From an uncultured Polaribacter sp. (lineage in GTDB: Bacteria > Bacteroidota > Bacteroidia > Flavobacteriales > Flavobacteriaceae): DNA of 64,000 bases. Location of the stretch: the NCBI RefSeq assembly GCF_947496195.1, contig NZ_CANMBY010000001.1:744001-808000 (forward strand), in the 5' to 3' direction. Below, one piece after another: positions 17,829 through 26,531 of this stretch. A program made the position numbers and the translations under genes. Under the pieces are notes generated by a model. It made no database searches and had not been told where the DNA came from. It worked only from the letters and a program-made list of their open reading frames with translations. How positions within the stretch are numbered: position 1 is the stretch's first letter; each line of letters opens with the position of its first letter.

Positions 17829-18479
17829 ATGAAATCCAAAAAACCTTGGCCAACAAAAGCTGTAATGCAGCAAATTTATGAAGCTAATCTTTGGGGTAAA
17901 AATGGAGATGTTTTTTATTCTGGAGAAGGTTCTCATCATCCTAACATTGTTGTTCCTTATATGAAAGCTGTCAGCTCTTTTTTAACCTCATTTAAAAGCC
18001 CTATAACTATTTGCGATTTAGGTTGTGGAGATTTTAATATTGGTAGTCAATTGCTGCCTTTTTCTAAAGAATATTTTGCAGTAGATATTGTTCCAGAATT
18101 AATAGAACATCTTAAAAAACAATATCTACAAAAAGAGGTTAGTTTTTTTTGTTTAGATATTGCAAAAGACGAATTACCAAAAGCAGATTGTGTTATTATT
18201 AGACAAGTGCTACAACACCTATCTAATAAAGAAATAAAAGAAATTGTTTCTAAATTATATGAATATAAATATGTGATTTTAACAGAGCATTTGCCAATAG
18301 GAAAGTTTGAAGCCAATAAAGATATTATTTCTGGACAAGGCATTCGTTTAAAGAAAAAGAGCGGATTAGATATTACAAAATCACCTTTTAATTTTAAGTT
18401 TAAAAAGACAGTTGTTTTAAATAATTTTGATTTAGAAAACAATAAAGGAAAAATTGTAACGACACTTTTTGAACTATGA
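17829..18479 (+). CDS. Class I SAM-dependent methyltransferase
   Basis: This 216-residue protein has the SAM-binding motif I ICDLGCGDFNIG (about residues 61-72), the acidic end of beta-2 (FAVDIVPELI) and motif IV-like ADCVIIRQVLQHLS. The ATG at 17829 is preferred to the TTG three bases earlier. The N-terminal region (WGKNGDVFYSGEGSHHP) is shared by a small methyltransferase family found beside sugar or lipid genes; the acceptor is unknown. It is convergent with a small membrane protein gene, overlapping by 6 bases. Confidence 0.82.
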   Translation: MKSKKPWPTKAVMQQIYEANLWGKNGDVFYSGEGSHHPNIVVPYMKAVSSFLTSFKSPITICDLGCGDFNIGSQLLPFSKEYFAVDIVPELIEHLKKQYLQKEVSFFCLDIAKDELPKADCVIIRQVLQHLSNKEIKEIVSKLYEYKYVILTEHLPIGKFEANKDIISGQGIRLKKKSGLDITKSPFNFKFKKTVVLNNFDLENNKGKIVTTLFEL

Positions 18480-18743
18480 AAAATACATATAACAAATAAA
18501 TAACACTGTATATATACCCAAATAAAATCTATAAAAATTACGCTGTTTTAAATACTCTTTATTGTCTGGGTACAGGTTGCCAAAAAGCCCTTTTACTTCC
18601 TTTATAAACAGAGGTTTTATGTTGATAAGCCAATGATCTGTTTGATAGACAATTTTACGGAATTTACTTCTGTAATAGGTCATAGGTAATCCCCAAAGAA
18701 TAAATAAAATCAACCAAATATGTTCTTTTAAAAAAGCCATCAT
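18474..18743 (-). CDS. Small membrane protein next to DUF1295 gene
   Basis: This 89-residue protein has hydrophobic segments at both ends (about 7-25 and 72-88) and a basic middle. Its start overlaps the stop of the DUF1295 gene in an ATGA arrangement (18740-18743), so it is translationally coupled to that gene and probably works with it. I do not recognise a family. Confidence 0.6.
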   Translation of the reverse strand: MMAFLKEHIWLILFILWGLPMTYYRSKFRKIVYQTDHWLINIKPLFIKEVKGLFGNLYPDNKEYLKQRNFYRFYLGIYTVLFICYMYFS

Positions 18744-19513
18744 TTTTTAGGAAACCAAGGTATAAATGCGTTTGTTTTTTCTATGTAATCTTTATACTTA
18801 GGTTTGGTGTCTTTTAGTGTTCTTTCTAGCATAGCTACTCCAGAAACTTTAATAATTAAGAGAGTCATAATAATACTTCCAACAATTTGCCAATAACTAC
18901 CAACTGCAATACTAAATAATGCATAAGACCACCAAACAGCTGCATCTCCAAAATAATTAGGATGCCTTGTATATTTCCAAAATCCAGTATTTAACACTTT
19001 ACCTTTATTTTCTGTATTATTTTTGAATTGATATAATTGATAATCTCCACCAGCTTCAAAACTAAATCCAACTAACCAAACTAAAATAGCCAAATAATCT
19101 AACCAATAAAGTTCACCTAAAGAGTTATTGGTTTGGATAGCTAATAAAGGAAGTGATACAATTAAAATTAACGCTCCTTGTAAAAGAAACACTTGAAAAT
19201 AACTAAACCACCAATAACGCTTTTCTCCATAATCTTTTCGAAATTGTTGATACCTATAATCTTCTCCTTTACCAATGTTTCTAATGGCTAAATAAATAGT
19301 TAAACGCAAGCCCCAAATAGAAACTAAAAAAAGTAATAACCAGTTTCTGGGTTGCATTTCTTCTAAATTATAAAAGTAAAATGCATTGATTACCACAAAA
19401 CCAAAACCCCAAAAAATATCTACAATACTTACATTTTTAATGGCAACACTTAATAACCAAAGTAAGGTTACTAAAATCCAAATGATAAGTGAAGCTTGAA
19501 AAAAAAGTGTCAT
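18740..19513 (-). CDS. DUF1295 membrane protein (steroid 5-alpha-reductase-like fold)
   Basis: This 257-residue integral membrane protein has six or more membrane segments. The C-terminal motif TGFWKYTRHPNYFGD followed by FIPWFPKK is diagnostic of DUF1295, related to steroid 5-alpha-reductases and isoprenylcysteine methyltransferases, which act on lipids using NADPH or SAM. I choose the ATG at 19513. The alternative at 19543 lies inside a terminator hairpin and adds only ten residues. The substrate is unknown. Confidence 0.85.
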   Translation of the reverse strand: MTLFFQASLIIWILVTLLWLLSVAIKNVSIVDIFWGFGFVVINAFYFYNLEEMQPRNWLLLFLVSIWGLRLTIYLAIRNIGKGEDYRYQQFRKDYGEKRYWWFSYFQVFLLQGALILIVSLPLLAIQTNNSLGELYWLDYLAILVWLVGFSFEAGGDYQLYQFKNNTENKGKVLNTGFWKYTRHPNYFGDAAVWWSYALFSIAVGSYWQIVGSIIMTLLIIKVSGVAMLERTLKDTKPKYKDYIEKTNAFIPWFPKK

Positions 19514-19526
19514 AGTTAAAGATACA

Positions 19527-19570
19527 AAATAAAAAACCAACACTTTTAAAAATTAAAAAGTGTTGGTTTT
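19527..19570 (-). terminator. Terminator of the 19691 lipoprotein gene (minus strand)
   Basis: AAAACCAACACTTTT (19533-19547) and AAAAGTGTTGGTTTT (19556-19570) form a perfect 15-bp stem. On the minus strand the stem is followed by TTTATTTTG, so it would end transcription from the upstream lipoprotein gene before the DUF1295 start. Confidence 0.7.
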
Positions 19571-19690
19571 CGTAGTTTTGAGGGACTCTAAAATAACTAT
19601 AAATCAATTTTATACATTCACCTCTTTTAAATAATTTCTTTGTTTTAAAATTTACTAATTTCAAAATTCTTTAAAAAGTTTTGCTTTAAT

Positions 19691-20326
19691 TTATTTGTAT
19701 TCAACACCTGAAAAAATTAAATAAACACCAGACATAACTTCTCTGTTAAGTTCATTATTATATCTCCAGCCTGCAAAATACAGTTCACCAGAAATGTAAC
19801 GTTCATTGTAATCTGTAACTTTTACATATCCTCCCTGTATAACAGAACCTCCACTATGATAATAAGCAGAAGGTGTAAAACCTGTACCTCCTAAAATTAA
19901 ATCAGCGTTATTAAATCCACTAATCCAAAAATCAGGAGAAACATCAGTTGAATAAACTGCATTAAAAATATTGTTAGAGGTAAAACTTTTTTCTTTGACA
20001 GATATACTAGCTTTAGGATTATCTAGTAACTTAATTTGTCCTGTACCACCAATAATTAAATCTTTTACAGAAACATAATTAATGAAACCATTTTGATCAG
20101 GATTACTTTGCGTGCTTCCTTGAAAATGAATGCCATCATTGTCCCAGTAAGCTTCAGTAAAATTAAAAATTTCTGCACCATCAAATTTACCTAAGCTATT
20201 AATTTTAACCCATTCAACACTTAATTGTTGATCAGGGATATTATTACTTTGGTCAATATCATCTTCTGAAGATTCACAAGAAACTATAAAGCTGTAACAA
20301 AAAAGGATTAGAATATATTTTTTCAT
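19691..20326 (-). CDS. Lipoprotein of unknown function
   Basis: This 211-residue protein has a lipoprotein signal peptide (FIVSC, C17) followed by an acidic, low-complexity linker (ESSEDDIDQSNN). The mature part is beta-rich, with the near-repeated phrases LIIGGTGQIKL and LILGGTGFTPS. No family is recognised. It is a single-gene unit with its own terminator. It is probably attached to the outer membrane or cell surface. Confidence 0.65.
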   Translation of the reverse strand: MKKYILILFCYSFIVSCESSEDDIDQSNNIPDQQLSVEWVKINSLGKFDGAEIFNFTEAYWDNDGIHFQGSTQSNPDQNGFINYVSVKDLIIGGTGQIKLLDNPKASISVKEKSFTSNNIFNAVYSTDVSPDFWISGFNNADLILGGTGFTPSAYYHSGGSVIQGGYVKVTDYNERYISGELYFAGWRYNNELNREVMSGVYLIFSGVEYK

Positions 20327-20425
20327 AAGTTAGTTTTTAAACAAAAATAAAAATAAAATTGATGTTTTAAAAATAAACAATAATCTAACTTGTTCTCTAT
20401 GTTATAGTTATATGTTTTTTTGGTG

Positions 20426-21967
20426 TTATAAATCAAATTTAATACCTTGTGCTAAAGGTAAATCTGTAGTATAATTTATGGTATTCGTTTGTCTACGCAT
20501 ATAAATTTTCCAAGCATCAGAACCAGATTCACGTCCACCTCCAGTATCTTTTTCACCTCCAAAAGCACCACCAATTTCTGCTCCAGAAGTTCCAATATTA
20601 ACGTTGGCAATTCCACAATCTGAACCAGCAACAGACAAAAAGGCTTCAGCTTCACGTAAATTATTGGTCATAATTGCAGAAGATAAACCTTGAGCAACAT
20701 TATTTTGAATTTCTATGGCGTTTATAACATCACCTGAATATTTTAATAAATATAAAACAGGTGCAAAAGTTTCATGTTGTACAATTTCAAAAGTATTTGA
20801 AGCTTCTGCAATAGCAGGTTTTACATAACAACCAGATTCATATCCTTCTCCACTTAAAACACCACCTTCAACAATTATGTTTCCACCTTCTGCAACTACT
20901 TTTTCTAGTGCTTTATTATACATAGCAACAGCATCTTTATCTATTAAAGGACCAACATGATTGTTTTCATCTAAAGGATTTCCAATACGCAATTGTTTAT
21001 AAGCCTCTACAATAGCATTTTTAACTTTATCATAAATAGATTCGTGTATAATTAGTCTTCTTGTAGAAGTACATCTTTGGCCAGCAGTACCAACTGCACC
21101 AAAAACTGCACCAATAACTGTCATTTTTAAATCTGAATCTGGAGTAACAATTATTGCATTATTACCTCCTAATTCTAATAGAGATTTACCTAATCTTCCT
21201 GCAACTTCACTTGCAACAATTTTACCCATTCTTGTAGAGCCTGTTGCAGATACTAAAGGAACTCTAGTATCTTTTGTCATAAATTCACCAACTTTATAAT
21301 CTCCATTAATTAGGCAAGAAATACCTTCAGGTAAATTATTTTCTCTTAAAACTTCAGCAATAATATTTTGACAGGCTACACCACAAAGAGGTGTTTTTTC
21401 ACTAGGTTTCCAGACACAAACATCACCACAAATCCAAGCTAAAGCAGTATTCCAAGCCCAAACAGCTACTGGAAAATTAAATGCTGAGATAATACCAACA
21501 ATACCTAATGGATGATATTGTTCGTACATTCTATGACCAGGTCTTTCACTATGCATGGTTAACCCATGTAATTGACGAGACAGACCTACTGCAAAATCAC
21601 AGATATCTATCATTTCTTGCACTTCTCCTAATCCTTCTTGATAGCTTTTTCCCATTTCATAAGAAACCAATTTTCCCAATGCTTCTTTTTTTACTCTCAA
21701 TTTTTCTCCAAACTGACGTACAATTTCACCTCTTAAAGGAGCAGGTTTTGTTCTCCATGTTTTAAAAGCTTCTGTAGCAGTTTGCATTACTTTTTCATAA
21801 TCTTCTTTAGTGGTAGTGCTAACTTTTCCTATCAATTTTCCATCAACAGGTGAGTAGCTTTCTATTATATCTCCTGAAGAGAAATGTAAATTTCCAGTTG
21901 ATGTTCCTTTATTTACTTCTTGTAAGCCTAATTCTTGCAAAGCTTTATCTATTCCAAAATCAGTCAT
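20426..21967 (-). CDS. ALDH7-type aldehyde dehydrogenase (aminoadipate-semialdehyde dehydrogenase-like)
   Basis: This 513-residue NAD(P)+-dependent aldehyde dehydrogenase has catalytic C299 (GQRCT) and general base E265 (ELGGNN). The C-terminus SGSDAWKIYMRRQTNTINY followed by LPLAQGIKF is characteristic of ALDH7 (antiquitin, AmaB), which oxidises alpha-aminoadipate semialdehyde / piperideine-6-carboxylate in lysine breakdown. No other lysine-catabolic gene lies beside it, so the substrate is a family-based assignment. A perfect inverted repeat sits 24-44 bases before its start. Confidence 0.9.
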   Translation of the reverse strand: MTDFGIDKALQELGLQEVNKGTSTGNLHFSSGDIIESYSPVDGKLIGKVSTTTKEDYEKVMQTATEAFKTWRTKPAPLRGEIVRQFGEKLRVKKEALGKLVSYEMGKSYQEGLGEVQEMIDICDFAVGLSRQLHGLTMHSERPGHRMYEQYHPLGIVGIISAFNFPVAVWAWNTALAWICGDVCVWKPSEKTPLCGVACQNIIAEVLRENNLPEGISCLINGDYKVGEFMTKDTRVPLVSATGSTRMGKIVASEVAGRLGKSLLELGGNNAIIVTPDSDLKMTVIGAVFGAVGTAGQRCTSTRRLIIHESIYDKVKNAIVEAYKQLRIGNPLDENNHVGPLIDKDAVAMYNKALEKVVAEGGNIIVEGGVLSGEGYESGCYVKPAIAEASNTFEIVQHETFAPVLYLLKYSGDVINAIEIQNNVAQGLSSAIMTNNLREAEAFLSVAGSDCGIANVNIGTSGAEIGGAFGGEKDTGGGRESGSDAWKIYMRRQTNTINYTTDLPLAQGIKFDL

Positions 21968-21990
21968 TTTGTAGTCTAGTTTTTGTTGTT

Positions 21991-22011
21991 TAAATTCGAA
22001 GAACGAATTTA
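21991..22011. promoter_or_regulatory. Inverted repeat upstream of the ALDH gene (possible operator)
   Basis: TAAATTCG (21991-21998) and CGAATTTA (22004-22011) are perfect inverted copies separated by 5 bases. It lies 24-44 bases upstream of the ALDH start and about 67-87 bases upstream of the divergent asparaginase-like gene. TAAATTCG also resembles a -7 element, so each arm could be part of a divergent promoter instead of an operator. Confidence 0.45.
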
Positions 22012-22077
22012 CGAATAATTTAAGACATATATAAATTTAACAAAAACAAAGCTATTTGTTTAAAATTAAACAAAAAC

Positions 22078-23130
22078 ATGAAAAACTTAGCCTTTACACT
22101 TTTATCATTTCTAATATTAATAGGATGTACTCCAAATGGAAAGGAATCAAAAAACGAACAATCTCAAAAAGTGAATGATTTTGCAATAATCATTCATGGA
22201 GGTGCAGGAACTATTTTAAAGAAAAATATGACTGATGAAAAAGAAGCTGCGTATAAAGCTAAGTTAGAGGAAGCTATTAAGGTAGGGCATACCATTCTTA
22301 AAAATGGAGGAACTAGCCAAGAAGCTGTTATTAAAACCATACAAGTTATGGAAGAATCACCTTTATTTAACGCTGGTAAAGGAGCAGTGTTTACAAATGC
22401 TGGCACAAATGAATTGGATGCTTCTTTTATGGATGGAAAGACTTTAAATGCTGGAGCTGTTGCTGGTGTAAAAGATGTAAAAAGTCCTATTGAATTGGCT
22501 GTAAAGGTGATGACAGATTCAGAGCATGTAATGCTTTCTGGAGAAGGCGCATCTACCTTTGCAAAAGAAAAAGGACTAGAAATCGTAGATCCAAGTTACT
22601 TTTATACAGAAAGACGATTTAAGTCTTTGCAAAGAATTATAGATCGTGAGAAAACTCAGTTAGATCATGATGATAAAACAGCTGCTTTTTATGATAGTGA
22701 TATTAAAAATGCCAAGTTTGGAACTGTAGGTTGTGTTGCCTTAGATAAAAATGGAAATATAGCTGCAGGAACTTCAACAGGAGGAATGACTAACAAAAGA
22801 TGGGGCAGAATTGGTGATGCACCTATTATCGGTTCTGGAACGTATGCGAATAACAATACATGTGGAGTTTCTTCTACGGGTTGGGGTGAGTATTTTATAA
22901 GAAGTCAAGTTGCTTACGATATTTCTGCACAAATGGAATATCAGCAAAAATCATTAAAAGAAGCTACAAGAGATGTCATTCAAAATAAATTAACAAAACT
23001 TGGAGGAACAGGTGGTGTTGTTGCCTTAGATAAAAATGGTAATATGTCTTTTGAATTTAATACAGCTGGTATGTATAGAGCTTCTATGAATGATAAAGGT
23101 GATTTAGTAATAAAAATATATAACGATTAA
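22078..23130 (+). CDS. Isoaspartyl peptidase / L-asparaginase-family lipoprotein
   Basis: This 350-residue N-terminal-nucleophile hydrolase is of the plant-type asparaginase (Asparaginase_2) family. The precursor is expected to cleave itself before T216 in NAKFGTVGCVAL, freeing the catalytic threonine. Substrate-binding motifs TSTGGMTNKRWGRIGDAP and GGTGGVV are present. An N-terminal lipoprotein signal (LILIGC, C17) places it outside the cytoplasm. It removes isoaspartyl residues from peptides or hydrolyses asparagine; which is preferred is not visible. It overlaps the next, convergent gene by 4 bases. Confidence 0.92.
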   Translation: MKNLAFTLLSFLILIGCTPNGKESKNEQSQKVNDFAIIIHGGAGTILKKNMTDEKEAAYKAKLEEAIKVGHTILKNGGTSQEAVIKTIQVMEESPLFNAGKGAVFTNAGTNELDASFMDGKTLNAGAVAGVKDVKSPIELAVKVMTDSEHVMLSGEGASTFAKEKGLEIVDPSYFYTERRFKSLQRIIDREKTQLDHDDKTAAFYDSDIKNAKFGTVGCVALDKNGNIAAGTSTGGMTNKRWGRIGDAPIIGSGTYANNNTCGVSSTGWGEYFIRSQVAYDISAQMEYQQKSLKEATRDVIQNKLTKLGGTGGVVALDKNGNMSFEFNTAGMYRASMNDKGDLVIKIYND

Positions 23131-23525
23131 TTTACAGGTACAGTAACGTTATCAAAAATTGAGTTACCCTCTGTGTCTTTACCTTTATAAAACCTAAAAA
23201 CATAATCTTCTTCTTGAAGTACATGAACAGGTATTTTTATCTCTTGCTCTATAGTAGCTTGTGTACAAGAAATTTCGTTATCTAGTATTGCGTTTATTGC
23301 AACTATTCTAGAATTTCTTTCTATTTCATAATACACACTTCTAAAGCTGTAACAAGCATTTGGTAAATCATACTTTAAAACTAAAGTATCTACAGTTCTA
23401 TATTGAAATTCTGTAGGTACAATTGCACTTTTTACTGGCAAAATCTTTAATTCTAAAATTGGATCGTTTGATGTACAACTATAAATTAATGATAGAAATA
23501 GCACAAATACAACAAGCTTTTTCAT
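23127..23525 (-). CDS. Small lipoprotein of unknown function
   Basis: This 132-residue protein has a lipoprotein signal (LIYSC, C17). The mature part is predicted to be beta-rich and carries two further cysteines (NACYSF and EISCTQ) that could form a disulphide. No family is recognised. It is convergent with the asparaginase-like gene and overlaps its stop by 4 bases. Confidence 0.6.
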   Translation of the reverse strand: MKKLVVFVLFLSLIYSCTSNDPILELKILPVKSAIVPTEFQYRTVDTLVLKYDLPNACYSFRSVYYEIERNSRIVAINAILDNEISCTQATIEQEIKIPVHVLQEEDYVFRFYKGKDTEGNSIFDNVTVPVN

Positions 23526-23612
23526 CTTTACTATTTTTTAATTAATACTTAAATACAGCACAATAAATTTAATAAAATATCAGAAAAGATAATAAAAAAG
23601 AATTAAGCTAAA

Positions 23613-23966
23613 TTAAAATGAATATGCTAACCACTCTTCTGGTAAAGGCTCTACTTTTAATTCTACGACTTCGGTTTTTACCTTTTTCTTAATACCAATT
23701 CTTGATATTTTTGGAATAGATAAATTTATTCGATTTCTTTTATTAATAAAATCTAAAACCTGATTTATATCTCTTTTTCCACAAAGAACAAGACTATTCA
23801 TCATTGCATTTGATTCTTTAGCCAAATCAAAAACATCAACAAAAAACTTAGGTTTATTGTCTTGATAAATTAGCCATTGAGTTTCTCTTTGAGTTGGAAG
23901 TTCTACTATCTCCTTGTATCCACTAAAAGTTAAATAAGTGGATTTGTTTAATTTTTTTGATATCAT
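23613..23966 (-). CDS. Hypothetical protein
   Basis: This 117-residue, probably cytoplasmic protein has a basic C-terminal third (SRIGIKKKVKTEV). The ATG at 23966 is chosen because a promoter element (TACATTTG on the minus strand, 23993-23986) lies just upstream; a start at 24017 would precede that promoter. No family or motif is recognised. Confidence 0.55.
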   Translation of the reverse strand: MISKKLNKSTYLTFSGYKEIVELPTQRETQWLIYQDNKPKFFVDVFDLAKESNAMMNSLVLCGKRDINQVLDFINKRNRINLSIPKISRIGIKKKVKTEVVELKVEPLPEEWLAYSF

Positions 23967-23985
23967 AACTGAAAGTTGGGGACTA

Positions 23986-24017
23986 CAAATGTAGATGTAA
24001 AAATTAAAAATTGACAA
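23986..24017 (-). promoter_or_regulatory. Promoter of the 23613 hypothetical gene
   Basis: Read on the minus strand, TTG at 24017-24015 (context CTTG), a 21-base spacer, and TACATTTG at 23993-23986 fit the Bacteroidota consensus. It ends 19 bases before the ATG. Confidence 0.6.
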
Positions 24018-24094
24018 GAAAAAATTGTTAAAATTTATTTATTCTTGGTAATATATTTATGCATTTAAAAATGGAAAAAGAGTAACTAGAATGT

Positions 24095-24102
24095 TATTTT
24101 TG
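24095..24102 (+). promoter_or_regulatory. -7 promoter element of the LuxE-like gene
   Basis: TATTTTTG matches TAnnTTTG and ends 8 bases before the ATG at 24111, implying a very short 5' leader. No clear TTTG -33 element was found. Confidence 0.45.
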
Positions 24103-24110
24103 CTAAGTAT

Positions 24111-25085
24111 ATGATAAACAACATTTTCTCCATAAAAAACGAAATTGAGTTTAATAAAAAGGCTTTAGAAGTTTTTAAACACCAATTTAAAAACAATAAA
24201 GTTTATCGTTCTTTTTGTGATTTGTTGTACGTACATCCTTCAGATATTACTAAAATTGAAGATATTCCTTTTTTACCTATTCAGTTTTTTAAACAAAGAA
24301 AAATAGTTTCATCTTTAGATGAAGTTGATGAAATATTTACAAGTTCTGGCACAACAGGTAGCATAACTAGCAAACATTATGTAACAGACATTAATCTCTA
24401 TAAAAAAAGTTATTTAAAAGGATTTCATCACTTTTATGGAGACATAGAAGATTACACTGTTTTGGCGTTATTGCCTAACTATTTAGAAAGAAAAGGCTCT
24501 TCTTTGGTGTATATGGTTGATGATTTAATTCGAAAATCTAAGCAAGAAGAGAGTGGATTTTATTTAAATAATTTAGAAGAATTAGCCAAAAAACTAACAC
24601 AACTTAATCATCAGCATAAGAAAGTATTGTTAATTGGAGTTTCTTTTGCCTTGTTAGATTTAATTGAAAAACATCAATTTAAACTAACAAATACTATAAT
24701 TATGGAAACAGGAGGAATGAAAGGAAGAAGAAAAGAGCTAATTAGAAATGAACTACATCAATTGCTTTCTATAGGTTTTGGAGTAGAAAAAATTCATTCA
24801 GAATATGGAATGACAGAACTGCTAAGTCAAGCATATTCAAAAGGAAATGGAATTTTTGAAACGCCACCTTGGATGAAAATTCTCACTAGAGACACAGAAG
24901 ATGCACTAACCATTCAACCAACAGGAAATACTGGAGGAATTAATGTAATTGATTTAGCTAATTACAATTCTTGCTCTTTTATAGCCACACAAGATTTAGG
25001 AAAAACGCATCATAATAATACCTTCGAAATTATTGGACGTTTTGATAATTCTGATATAAGAGGTTGTAACTTAATGGTATTATAA
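24111..25085 (+). CDS. LuxE/PaaK-family acyl-protein synthetase-like acyltransferase
   Basis: This 324-residue member of the adenylating superfamily has the glycine/serine/threonine P-loop-like motif FTSSGTTGSITSKH (about residues 81-94) and the downstream motif HSEYGMTELLSQAY. It is shorter than CoA ligases such as PaaK (about 430). Homologues are annotated as LuxE-domain proteins and in flavobacteria occur without the lux reductase or luciferase genes. Acyl activation is a family inference; substrate unknown. mscL follows after 11 bases. Confidence 0.8.
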   Translation: MINNIFSIKNEIEFNKKALEVFKHQFKNNKVYRSFCDLLYVHPSDITKIEDIPFLPIQFFKQRKIVSSLDEVDEIFTSSGTTGSITSKHYVTDINLYKKSYLKGFHHFYGDIEDYTVLALLPNYLERKGSSLVYMVDDLIRKSKQEESGFYLNNLEELAKKLTQLNHQHKKVLLIGVSFALLDLIEKHQFKLTNTIIMETGGMKGRRKELIRNELHQLLSIGFGVEKIHSEYGMTELLSQAYSKGNGIFETPPWMKILTRDTEDALTIQPTGNTGGINVIDLANYNSCSFIATQDLGKTHHNNTFEIIGRFDNSDIRGCNLMVL

Positions 25086-25096
25086 TTTAATAGATT

Positions 25097-25549
25097 ATGA
25101 AATTTTTAAAAGATTTTAAAGAGTTTGCTGTTAAAGGTAATATGATAGATATTGCTATTGGTGTAATTATTGGAACTGCTTTTAATAAGGTTGTTAATAC
25201 TTTAGTAAAAGAAGTTTTTATGCCACCTTTATCATATATGACATCTGGTAATAATTGGGAAAACAAAAAAATTATTCTAAGAGATGCTGTATTTGTAGAA
25301 GGTAAAGAAACAATAGAAGAAATAGCCATAGGTTATGGAAAATTAATTGAAGCTGGAATCGATTTTATTGTAATTGCCTTTACTGTTTTTATTGTTGTAA
25401 AAGTCTTAAACAAAATGAAAAAGAAAGCAGAAGACCCAAAAAATAAAGAGGTTTCTACACCTAAAAACATTGAGTTAATGAATAAAACCAATGAACTTTT
25501 AGAAAAGCAAAACCATTATTTAAAGCAATTGATTAAAAAAGAAGACTAA
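25097..25549 (+). CDS. mscL: Large-conductance mechanosensitive channel
   Basis: This 150-residue channel opens under membrane tension to release solutes during osmotic downshock. The N-terminal amphipathic helix and pore-lining TM1 are typical (EFAVKGNMIDIAIGVIIGTA), TM2 is near residues 86-102, and the C-terminal cytoplasmic helix bundle is long and charged. The TM1-TM2 loop includes the VKEVFMPPLSY segment. Length is slightly above the E. coli protein. Confidence 0.95.
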   Translation: MKFLKDFKEFAVKGNMIDIAIGVIIGTAFNKVVNTLVKEVFMPPLSYMTSGNNWENKKIILRDAVFVEGKETIEEIAIGYGKLIEAGIDFIVIAFTVFIVVKVLNKMKKKAEDPKNKEVSTPKNIELMNKTNELLEKQNHYLKQLIKKED

Positions 25550-25606
25550 TATTTTGTAAAGTTTAGCGTTTGTTACGACTATTAAAAAGTAACTAATCAA
25601 AATCTA

Positions 25607-26056
25607 ATGAAATATTTAACTTTACTTCTGTTTCTTTCTCAGGCATTATTTTCTCAGCAAATAGATTACAATACTAAAAAAGGGTTTATTGCAGAAGGTT
25701 ATGATGTTGTTTCTTATTTTACAAAAAAAGCACCCCTAAAAGGTAACAAGAAATATGAAGCCACTTTTGAAAACGCAAAATTTAGATTTGCAACACAAGA
25801 ACATTTAAATCTTTTTAAAGAAAACCCTAAAAAGTACATTCCACAATATGGAGGTTATTGTGCATATGCTGTTGCTGCTAAAAAAACAAAAATGTATATA
25901 GATGCAGATGCTTACGAAATTAGAGATGGTAAATTATATTTATTTTATAGCTCTTGGTTAGGTAGTAAATTAAAAGATTGGCAAACCGAAGACACCAAAA
26001 AACTACAAGAAAAAGCTGATAAAAATTGGCAAGAAATTAAATATAAAAAGAACTAA
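25607..26056 (+). CDS. Exported YHS-domain protein (copy 1)
   Basis: This 149-residue protein has an N-terminal signal peptide (about 1-17, ending LFSQ) and a YHS-type domain (GYDVVSYFTKK, NPKKYIPQYGGYCAYA). YHS domains are small, often metal-associated modules. The next gene is a tandem paralogue with the same layout, starting one base after its stop. The function is unknown. The single cysteine in GGYCAYA is conserved in both. Confidence 0.8.
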   Translation: MKYLTLLLFLSQALFSQQIDYNTKKGFIAEGYDVVSYFTKKAPLKGNKKYEATFENAKFRFATQEHLNLFKENPKKYIPQYGGYCAYAVAAKKTKMYIDADAYEIRDGKLYLFYSSWLGSKLKDWQTEDTKKLQEKADKNWQEIKYKKN

Positions 26057-26057
26057 T

Positions 26058-26501
26058 ATGAGAAGTATTTTAGTCTTATTGTTATTGGTTACTTCAGCAG
26101 TTACTTCTCAAAATAAAAATGTTAATACCAAAAAAGGTGTTGCTGTAAATGGTTATGATGTTGTTGCTTATTTTGATAATGAACCTAAAGAAGGTTTAAA
26201 TGATTTAACTCAAGTATATGAAGGAGTTACCTATAAATTTTCAACCAAAAATAATTTAGATAAGTTTATAAAAAATCCAAAAAAATATATTCCAGAATAT
26301 GGTGGGTATTGTGCTTATGCTATTGGTTTAAAAGGGAAAAAGGTTTCTATAAATCCAGAAACTTTTGAGATTAGAGATGGTAAACTCTATCTATTTTATA
26401 ATAAAGGTAAAACAAACACGCTTGATTTGTGGTTAAAAAACAATCCAGAAAAATTACAAAAACAAGCAGATAAAAACTGGCAAAAATTCATCAACAAATA
26501 G
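26058..26501 (+). CDS. Exported YHS-domain protein (copy 2)
   Basis: This 147-residue tandem paralogue of the previous gene has a signal peptide (ending TSQ near residue 17) and matching YHS motifs (GYDVVAYF, NPKKYIPEYGGYCAYA, EIRDGKLYLFYN). The C-terminus KQADKNWQKF also matches. The two copies are clearly diverged, so the duplication is not recent. A bidirectional terminator follows. Confidence 0.8.
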   Translation: MRSILVLLLLVTSAVTSQNKNVNTKKGVAVNGYDVVAYFDNEPKEGLNDLTQVYEGVTYKFSTKNNLDKFIKNPKKYIPEYGGYCAYAIGLKGKKVSINPETFEIRDGKLYLFYNKGKTNTLDLWLKNNPEKLQKQADKNWQKFINK

Positions 26502-26531
26502 TGTTGATTCTATATATACATTTTGATCTAT

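Noticed and set aside
19514..19543. Longer N-terminus for the DUF1295 protein
   Set aside because: The upstream ATG lies in a perfect terminator hairpin of the preceding gene, and the extra ten residues are encoded by the terminator tail.
23967..24017. Longer N-terminus for the 23613 hypothetical protein
   Set aside because: The extension would begin upstream of the TACATTTG promoter element.
24111..25085. Part of a bioluminescence operon
   Set aside because: Only a LuxE-like gene is present; luxC, D, A and B are absent.
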